Shown here one piece after another: positions 57,946 to 64,000 of a stretch of 64,000 bases of DNA. The translations under genes were made by a program, and so were the position numbers. This DNA is from Thereva unica (lineage: Eukaryota > Arthropoda > Insecta > Diptera > Therevidae): positions 96,211,813 to 96,275,812 of the forward strand of contig OX465283.1 of NCBI GenBank assembly GCA_949987705.1, in the 5' to 3' direction. Numbering within the stretch: position 1 is the stretch's first letter; every line of letters begins with the position of its first letter. Below the pieces are notes generated by a model. The model made no database searches. It was not told the origin of the DNA and saw only the letters and a program-made list of their open reading frames with translations.

Positions 57946-60900
57946 ATTATTTTTTATTTTTTATTATTAATTATTTGTTATTTTTATATTATTGGTTAGT
58001 TTTTTCTTTTCTGCAAATGGAGGATTATTTAAATAGCTTAGAAATATATAGAAAAGTTAACACAGTACATCTAGGAAACATTAAGGAATGTAAAGAATTT
58101 TTCTTAGATAGAAACATATCGGTTAAGATTTTTCACTTAAATATAAGAAGTATAAATAAGAATTTCGATGATTGCCTTATTCTCTTGAACAATCTTAAAA
58201 TCGATTTCGACATTATCGTTCTTACAGAAACTTGGATGGATGTTTCTTTCTGTTTTGATTTAGAAGGATATCAGTCCTTTAATAAACCTAGTAAACATAA
58301 TAAATGTGATGGAGTAGTCGTATATGTTAAACGTGTATATTCAGTAGATATTTCGGAACTTGAACTCTCTGAGGCGAATGCCCTAAACCTTTGTATAACC
58401 CTATGCAAAGATTTAAAGGTTAACGTTACAGCAGTATACAGATCTCCAAGCTTTAATAACCCCATACATTTTATAAATTCCTTGGAAACTTTTTTAGATT
58501 TAAACAAAGGGTTAGAAAATCATTTGTTCCTTGGTGATATAAACATAAATCTGAAAGAAGAAAGACCATCAAATGATTGCAACGAGTATTTAGATGTACT
58601 CATGAAACATGGTTTTTCTGAATACTTAATGGGAGCTACAAGGGTTGGAAAGGGGTCATCTTCCTGCATTGATCACATGTTTTATAAACAAAATAATCAC
58701 TCCACTTTTAATTCAGGCATCTTCGAAACCTATATAACTGATCATTTCAGCATTGTAGCAAAAATAAAATTCACGGAACTAAGCAAGGAATTCAACAATG
58801 AAAGGCTGGGAAAAAGAAGTGCCCGCGAAATCAAAAGCATTAACATGGAAAGATTTGTCTCGGAAATATCAAACGAAAATTGGATCTCAGTGTTTATTAA
58901 ACGCGACCCAAATCTTTCCTCGGACGAATGTTTCAAAATTTTAGAGAGTCATGTTACAGCCTCGACTACTTGTCGTGTAGTACAAGCTAGCTCGAAGATG
59001 AGAGCAACAAAACCTTGGGTTACAAAAGGGATATTAACATCTATAAGAACTAGGGATAAACTAGCTAGAAGCCTAAGGAAGCAACCTTTCAACCAGCAAC
59101 TTCACACCAAGTATAAAAACTACAGAAATAAATTGTGTAACCTCATTAAAATAACTAAATCTGCTTATTACCGAAATGAACTTTTTAAATTAAAAGGTAA
59201 CCCAAAAAAGCTTTGGGAGAAAATCAATGAAATTACATCCACCCATAAAGCAGATGGTGTGATATCTGAACTTAAAACTAAAAACGGGACTATCACGAAA
59301 GATGAGTATGTCATTGCATGCGAGTTAAATGATCATTTCTCAAGTATAGGCGAGAAAATCGCAAATAATGTTCCTACCTCTGCCGTAAACGATATGATCC
59401 ATATCCCTCAAACACCAATTCGCTATCCTCTAGAGTTTCCACCGATAAGTTGTGAAGAAATATGTTTTCACATAAACAATTTAAAAATAAATAAAGCTCC
59501 TGGGAGCGATGGACTTACTGCGGGAATTCTGAAAAGTATTTCACACTTTGTCAAACATCCCCTCTCACATATTTTCAACTTGTCTATAGAAAAGGGAATT
59601 TTCCCCAACAAGTTAAAATGCGCTGTTGTTGTCCCTTTGCATAAGTCTGGCAGTAAAAGTGACCCGAACAATTATAGGCCAATAAGCCTGCTCTCTAACA
59701 TTGCCAAAATTTTCGAAAAGTGCATAAAGAGTAGACTCTTGAAGTTTCTGGATAATAATAACATCCTTGCAAAAAATCAATACGGCTTTAGATCGAATAC
59801 GAGTACAGATCATGCTTTGTTTGACGTCACATCCTTCATTAGCGTCAGTGTGGACAGAAATGAGAAAGTCTTAGCAATTTTCCTTGATCTGAAAAAGGCT
59901 TTTGATACAGTAAATCATCAGCTTCTGATCAATAAACTTGAAAAGCTGGGTTTAAACGGGGGAATTTTATCGCTTTTCAATTCCTATCTTCACGAACGAC
60001 TGCAGCTCGTTAAAGTGGGGAATAGAGTAAGTGAGCCTAGTTTAGTACGTTGTGGGATACCCCAAGGAACTGTGCTTGGTCCTTTATTGTTCCTCGTATA
60101 TGTCAATGATATTTTCCATCTGCAGCATAATATCTCAAATGGACACGTCGTAGCTTTTGCTGACGATACTGTCTTAATGTTTAAAAGCGATAATTGGAAC
60201 ACGACGATCAGCTTAGCAAATAGTGGAATGAAAACTTTTTACGAGTGGCTATGTCTGCATAAGCTCACGCTAAACCTAGAAAAAACACACTTTATTATGT
60301 TCGGCCATAACGCTAATCCACTCAATGAACATTTGATTAAGGTATGCGATACCCCACTAAAACGTGTTCCAGATATCAAATACCTAGGTGTGACAATAGA
60401 TGATCGTCTTAAATGGGATAAACATATTCTTGGTATATGTAAAAGGATAAGGAAAACTAAATACAAAATTGTGCTGCTTCGAAATATTCTTGATAGACCA
60501 ACGATGAGATCAGTATACTTTGCCTTAATACAATCACTCTTTCAATATGGTATTATAGCTTGGGGCTCTGCATACACAAATGTCATGAAGCCGTTAATTA
60601 ATTTACAGTCGAAAATCATTAAAATGTGCATAAAAAAATCTAAATTCTTTTCCACTACTGAAGCGTTATCCACTTTTAATGTACTGACTGTCCGACAAAT
60701 CTATTGCTACAATTTACTTAAATTTACATATAAAAATTTAAGGCTATTTCCTGTGCACTGCTCAGGCTACCAAACCAGGAGACAATTAACACGCCCACTT
60801 GCAATACGAAAATGCAGAAAAGTGGTATCTCAAAGACACCCCAGTTACTTAGGCCCGATGATGTATAATGAACTCTCTATTGATATAAGGCAATCATTGA

Positions 60901-61200
60901 ACGAATCCAGTTATAGAAGTATCCTTAAGTATGTTATCCCGAAGAAACAGTCATGAACTTTTAAAATACTTATGTTAGGCAAATCAATTTTCAATTGTTA
61001 TATTTTCAATAATATACCAGTAAATTTTAAAATTAGAATTTAGTTAGAGCTTACTGCACCTAGATATAAGAAATTCCAAGAAGTTAAGACTGCTAGGGCT
61101 CTCACACACAAGTTTTCTTATGTGAGGGCTAACTTAGACCATAGTTTGTAAATTAAATCACTATGTACATATTTTTATAAGCTGCAATAATAAAAAAAAA
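57946..61200 (+). mobile_element. single-ORF LINE inserted in R1-like copy B
   Basis: 3,255 bp: an AT-rich 5' end, one long open frame, a 3' UTR of about 230 bp containing CTAGGGCTCTCACACACAAG, and a tail AATAATAAAAAAAAA. Comparing R1-like copy A shows the junctions exactly: host sequence stops after GGGGCTT (57,945) and resumes at GATGATATCG (61,201), with 36 bp of target missing and no target duplication. Confidence 0.9.
58017..60956 (+). CDS. LINE polyprotein, uninterrupted endonuclease-RT
   Basis: 979 residues from the first ATG. Apurinic-type endonuclease in about residues 30-260: FHLNIRSINK, VLTETWMDV, VTAVYRSPS, FLGDININL, SCIDHMF and ITDHFSIVAKI. RT in about residues 500-780: NKAPGSDGLTAG, NNYRPISLLSNIAKIFEK, YGFRSNTSTDHALF, AIFLDLKKAFDTVNH, GIPQGTVLGPLLF and the catalytic VAFADDTVLMF, then LGVTIDDRLKWDKH. 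A C-terminal tail of about 170 residues ends IPKKQS. No RNase H. No stop or frameshift, and all catalytic residues visible, so it is the only full-length intact element protein in the window. No separate ORF1 is present. Most like the CR1/Jockey group; exact clade undecided. Confidence 0.9.
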   Translation: MEDYLNSLEIYRKVNTVHLGNIKECKEFFLDRNISVKIFHLNIRSINKNFDDCLILLNNLKIDFDIIVLTETWMDVSFCFDLEGYQSFNKPSKHNKCDGVVVYVKRVYSVDISELELSEANALNLCITLCKDLKVNVTAVYRSPSFNNPIHFINSLETFLDLNKGLENHLFLGDININLKEERPSNDCNEYLDVLMKHGFSEYLMGATRVGKGSSSCIDHMFYKQNNHSTFNSGIFETYITDHFSIVAKIKFTELSKEFNNERLGKRSAREIKSINMERFVSEISNENWISVFIKRDPNLSSDECFKILESHVTASTTCRVVQASSKMRATKPWVTKGILTSIRTRDKLARSLRKQPFNQQLHTKYKNYRNKLCNLIKITKSAYYRNELFKLKGNPKKLWEKINEITSTHKADGVISELKTKNGTITKDEYVIACELNDHFSSIGEKIANNVPTSAVNDMIHIPQTPIRYPLEFPPISCEEICFHINNLKINKAPGSDGLTAGILKSISHFVKHPLSHIFNLSIEKGIFPNKLKCAVVVPLHKSGSKSDPNNYRPISLLSNIAKIFEKCIKSRLLKFLDNNNILAKNQYGFRSNTSTDHALFDVTSFISVSVDRNEKVLAIFLDLKKAFDTVNHQLLINKLEKLGLNGGILSLFNSYLHERLQLVKVGNRVSEPSLVRCGIPQGTVLGPLLFLVYVNDIFHLQHNISNGHVVAFADDTVLMFKSDNWNTTISLANSGMKTFYEWLCLHKLTLNLEKTHFIMFGHNANPLNEHLIKVCDTPLKRVPDIKYLGVTIDDRLKWDKHILGICKRIRKTKYKIVLLRNILDRPTMRSVYFALIQSLFQYGIIAWGSAYTNVMKPLINLQSKIIKMCIKKSKFFSTTEALSTFNVLTVRQIYCYNLLKFTYKNLRLFPVHCSGYQTRRQLTRPLAIRKCRKVVSQRHPSYLGPMMYNELSIDIRQSLNESSYRSILKYVIPKKQS

Positions 61201-61858
61201 GATGATATCGAGGTAGTTGTCGAAGGAAAACAGCCAGATGACATCGAACTGTATGCGAACGAAGCGATCTGGGAAATAAAAGCGTGGCTAGAACGCGCTG
61301 GGTTGAAGCTGGCAGAGCACAAAACGGAAGTAGTGCTGATCAGCAAGCGACGAAAGCTAGTATCCGTAAGGATAAAAGTACGGGAACAGATCATCCACTC
61401 ACAGCCCGCACTAAGGTACCTGGGAGTGATGATCGACCGGAGGCTTAGCTTCAAAGCGCACTTGGAGGGCACGGCAGACAAAGCGTCTGCGATTTGTGCA
61501 GCACTCGCAAGAATGCTGCCCAATGTTGGGGGCCCTAGACCGAGTCGCCGCCTCCTCTTGGGGAGGGTGGTCAGCTCAGTCCTGTTATACGCAGCGCCAG
61601 TGTGGGCATCAGCGTTAAACAGGGTTGCAAATAGTAGAAAATGGAGGGCTGCATATAGGCTAAGTGCACTTCGCGCTTGCTGCGAGTACAATACCACGTC
61701 CGACGATGCGGCGCGGCGTGCGTGATAGCGGGGATGATTCCTGTGGATATTCTGGCGAGGGAGGGCATGCGTCTCTATGACCCAGAATATGGTAGAGGGC
61801 AGACAAGAAGAGTACGGCGGCAGATTGCGCGCTGTGAGTCCTTAAGGGAATGGCAGGG
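61201..61858 (+). pseudogene. R1-like ORF2, second half of RT, copy B
   Basis: Continues after the inserted LINE with DDIEVVVEGKQPDDIELY, AGLKLAEHKTEVVLISKRRK, LRYLGVMIDRRLSFKAHLEG and the thumb-like region to REWQG. A 2-bp change near 61,712 shifts the frame (DDAARRA) relative to copy A (DDAACVIAG). Similarity ends at 61,857. Over the shared 500 bp the two copies are nearly identical at the DNA level. Confidence 0.88.
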
Positions 61859-61932
61859 GAGTAGGTTATAGGACGATTGGGCATGTGAAAATTTTGCCCA
61901 CCGTGGGAACTAGGTCACGGGCATTGACCTTG
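61859..61932. other. junction sequence, no gene seen
   Basis: Between the broken R1-like end and a tandem duplication. Nothing recognised. Confidence 0.4.
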
Positions 61933-62260
61933 AGACTGGTAGCAAATCTGTGTCAAAATCGTAGGTCAGTAATCAGAGAACAAAAGCCCTGTTTAACAAA
62001 TCTGACTAAAAACAATGCATTGTTTGCCGATGAATAATCTCGACAGTAATCTGTGGACAAAAGACACTCCATGTGTAGTACGTCCGCATGCGGTAATTCT
62101 TTAGACTGGTAGCAAATCTGTGTCAAAATCTGAGAACAAAAGCCCTGTTTAACAAATCTGACTAAAAACAATGCATTGTTTGCCGATGAATAATCTCGAC
62201 AGTAATCTGTGGACAAAAGACACTCCATGTGGAGTACGTCCGCATGCGGTAATTCTTTAG
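61933..62260 (+). repeat. two-copy tandem duplication, about 170 bp
   Basis: Units 61,933-62,102 and 62,103-62,260, both starting AGACTGGTAGCAAATCTGTG and ending GCATGCGGTAATTCTTT. The second lacks 12 bp (GTAGGTCAGTAA). Otherwise almost identical, so recent. Confidence 0.93.
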
Positions 62261-62719
62261 ATTACAAAAGAATCGTATTCGAATTGCAATATTTTATCAA
62301 TTGCAATTCAATGAGCTCACACTACTCGCTACATAATAAAGCGTCTGGTAAAAACATCGTTACACAAAACGAGTTCATGAATTTTATTAAAAATAGCCCC
62401 AAATAAATTCATTATGAATGGAAGCGTTCTTTTTCATTCGATATTTTTTTTTTTCTGTGAATATTAAAAGCAGAATAACGTGATAAAATGCTGTGTACAC
62501 AAAACAGAATAACGTGATGAAATGCTGTGTACACAAACGAGTGCAAGACTTCCATCCCATTAAAAATAGCCCCAAATAATTTCATTGTGATTGATAAGAA
62601 GAATCGTTGTTATTCAATAAGTAAATTAAAGCATACGCCTGCTGTACGAAAATAAAAAAACCCAAATCGCATGTAGCTTTTATCGCCGTAAGAAAAACAA
62701 GATCATTTTTTTTAATCTT
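62261..62719. other. flank of Maverick element, short direct repeats
   Basis: No gene seen. ATTAAAAATAGCCCCAAATAA occurs at about 62,385 and 62,560, and CAGAATAACGTGAT with ATGCTGTGTACACAAA at about 62,471 and 62,505. These may be subterminal repeats of the neighbouring element. Confidence 0.5.
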
Positions 62720-63639
62720 TTATATTACGTCTTTTATATTAATCCAGGTGTTATGTTTTGATGAAAAACCAAGCCATTTTACTAAAACGTGACTTCCGCG
62801 TCTTTTTATAACCTTTTCTACTAAATAGACATCCGGATTCTTCACTGGCGCTAGTTCCAGCTCATAAAAGTGGCCTTGAATTATATTTCCCTGATAATCT
62901 TCGAGTATATAGGTGGTGGGGTAAATGGTCTTAACTTTTTTAATTTTAAATATTTCAGCGGACCAATTAGGTGTGTACCCCTTTTCAAATACATGTTTAT
63001 GTCTACTTATACGAACAAAATCACCCATTTTATATTTCGGCCTTGATTTTATTTTAAGATATTTGTACACTGTGAATAATAAACGTTTTTCGTTACGTGG
63101 TCCAACATCTATAGGTCTCATTTTAATGGTACGATGTGTTGTTGTATTGTAGTCATCTGTTAACTTGGTTAACATACTAATCCAGTGATAATTGCCGTTC
63201 ATACTGAATTCCTTCCACATCATATTTTTTAACGTTCTGTTGAATCTTTCCACAATTGAAGCTTTCAAAGTACTGTAAGTGGAATAATGGTTGATGTCGT
63301 ATTTTTGCAACAGCTGACGTAATGGTTTATTAAAAAATTCCTTTCCGTCATCAGTTTGTAAATGCTTTGGTATGCGTCCTGTATTAAAGATAGACTGCAT
63401 TGCTTTAACCACTTCTAGAGCTTTTTTACTTTTAAGCGGTAAGGCCCATGCATATTTTGAAAATGTATCAATCTCACAGTAAGAAGAAAACGAAAACCTT
63501 GATTTTCTGATGAGTAAGAGCCCATTTCGACCAAGTCTGCCTGCCATAAATCATCTATACCTTTGGTAATGACATGTCGACGTTTAAAAATTTTCCGCGC
63601 TGGTTTATGCAGTTCGTTAATTATCTGTCTTCGACTCAT
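62720..63639 (-). pseudogene. Maverick/Polinton integrase with chromodomain
   Basis: Retroviral-type integrase of a Maverick/Polinton, a large virus-like DNA transposon. Reading leftward: ELHKPARKIFKRRHV, then DDLWQADLVEM with the first catalytic Asp, a frameshift near 63,475, IDTFSKYAWALPLKSKK, LQTDDGKEFFNKPLRQLL with the second Asp, and ASIVERFNRTLKNMMW with the catalytic Glu. After KYKMGDFVRISRHK (SH3-like) comes a chromodomain-like end, VEKVIKRRGSHVLVKWLGF with WINIKDVI. About 306 residues in total if the shift is ignored. Head to head with the ATPase gene, 57 bp apart. Confidence 0.88.
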
Positions 63640-63696
63640 TGTAGTGAATGTATAAATATCAGCGAATGGTTAACTGTTTATATATACTCTGAAAGA

Positions 63697-64000
63697 ATGA
63701 TCAAGTTTAATCATCCATTTACGATGATAGTGGCGGGGCCTTCAGGTTGTGGAAAAACGACATTCATAAAAAATCTCCTTAATAATAATGAACTGTTTAT
63801 ACAACCGCAAATTCAAAAAATTATATGGTGTAATGCAGAACCCGGTGCACTGCCAGCGGATATCATACTAAAAAACATTGAATATTTGAACGCTATACCG
63901 GAGGAGTTTGTAAATCACGTAAACGAACCAACGTTGATTGTTATAGATGTTAAATGCATATAGTAAAGAAGTTTGTGAACTATTCACTAAGGGGTCATCA
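63697..64000 (+). pseudogene. Maverick/Polinton packaging ATPase, partial
   Basis: FtsK/A32-type DNA-packaging ATPase, start chosen at MIKFNHPFTMIVAGPSG. The Walker A motif GPSGCGKTT lies at residues 15-23, and a Walker B strand TLIVID at about residues 78-83. At 63,946-63,950 the frame is broken by an apparent 2-base loss immediately after the first Walker B Asp, giving a stop at 63,961; the expected sequence continues in another frame to the window edge. The gene runs off the window, so its full state is unknown. The divergent 57-bp spacer with the integrase may hold both promoters. Confidence 0.82.

Larger units (their letters stand above)
54288..61858 (+). mobile_element. R1-like LINE copy B, with nested LINE
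   Basis: ORF1 with three CCHC knuckles and ORF2 with endonuclease and RT, the R1-group layout. Interrupted at 57,946-61,200 by another LINE. The 3' end is lost: similarity to copy A stops at GGGAATGGCAGG (61,857), before the C-terminal zinc-finger-like segment and 3' UTR. Confidence 0.85.

Overview
The window looks like repeat-rich, heterochromatin-like DNA from an arthropod, most likely an insect. The evidence is spliceosomal introns inside element genes and the mix of element types: R1-like and CR1/Jockey-like LINEs, BEL/Pao, Copia and Gypsy retrotransposons, PIF/Harbinger and Maverick/Polinton. There is no rRNA, tRNA, CRISPR or bacterial-type gene that I can see. I found no convincing ordinary host gene; almost every long reading frame belongs to a mobile element, and most are broken. 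I cannot name the species.

Layout. 1-12,967: satellite array with monomers of about 360 and about 490 bp, organised in places into a five-monomer higher-order repeat of about 2.07-2.10 kb. 12,968-14,970: decayed PIF/Harbinger element, with transposase (+) and Myb/SANT protein (-) facing each other, both with recognisable introns. 15,028-16,844: three copies of a 519-523 bp inverted-repeat MITE with TAA-type target duplications. 17,107-22,378: broken two-ORF LINE with endonuclease, RT and RNase H, ending in an (AAT)n tail. 22,379-23,140: Copia RT fragment (-). 23,159-32,985: remains of a BEL/Pao element (-), split at 24,047-31,458 by a 5'-truncated R1-like LINE (+) that is itself split by a CR1/Jockey-like LINE (-). 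32,986-38,220: second CR1/Jockey-like LINE (-), split by a 3.4 kb inverted-repeat element holding a 128-bp satellite. 38,173-43,317: four concentric inverted repeats with a small two-exon reading frame inside. 43,326-44,915: Gypsy deletion derivative (-). 45,308-54,287: a nearly perfect 9 kb palindrome built from the same 128-bp satellite family. 54,515-61,858: second, longer copy of the R1-like LINE (+), interrupted at 57,946-61,200 by a LINE whose 979-aa polyprotein is uninterrupted. 62,720-64,000: edge of a Maverick/Polinton, with integrase (-) and packaging ATPase (+) diverging; it runs off the window.

How it fits together. The region records layered insertions. The order can be read from what interrupts what: R1-like copy into BEL (18-bp target duplication), CR1-like into that R1-like copy, intact LINE into the other R1-like copy (36 bp of target lost). 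The strongest candidates for something unusual are the 9 kb palindrome, the concentric inverted repeats at 38-43 kb, the uninterrupted LINE, and a recurring design in which inverted-repeat elements carry internal tandem repeats of 118-140 bp.
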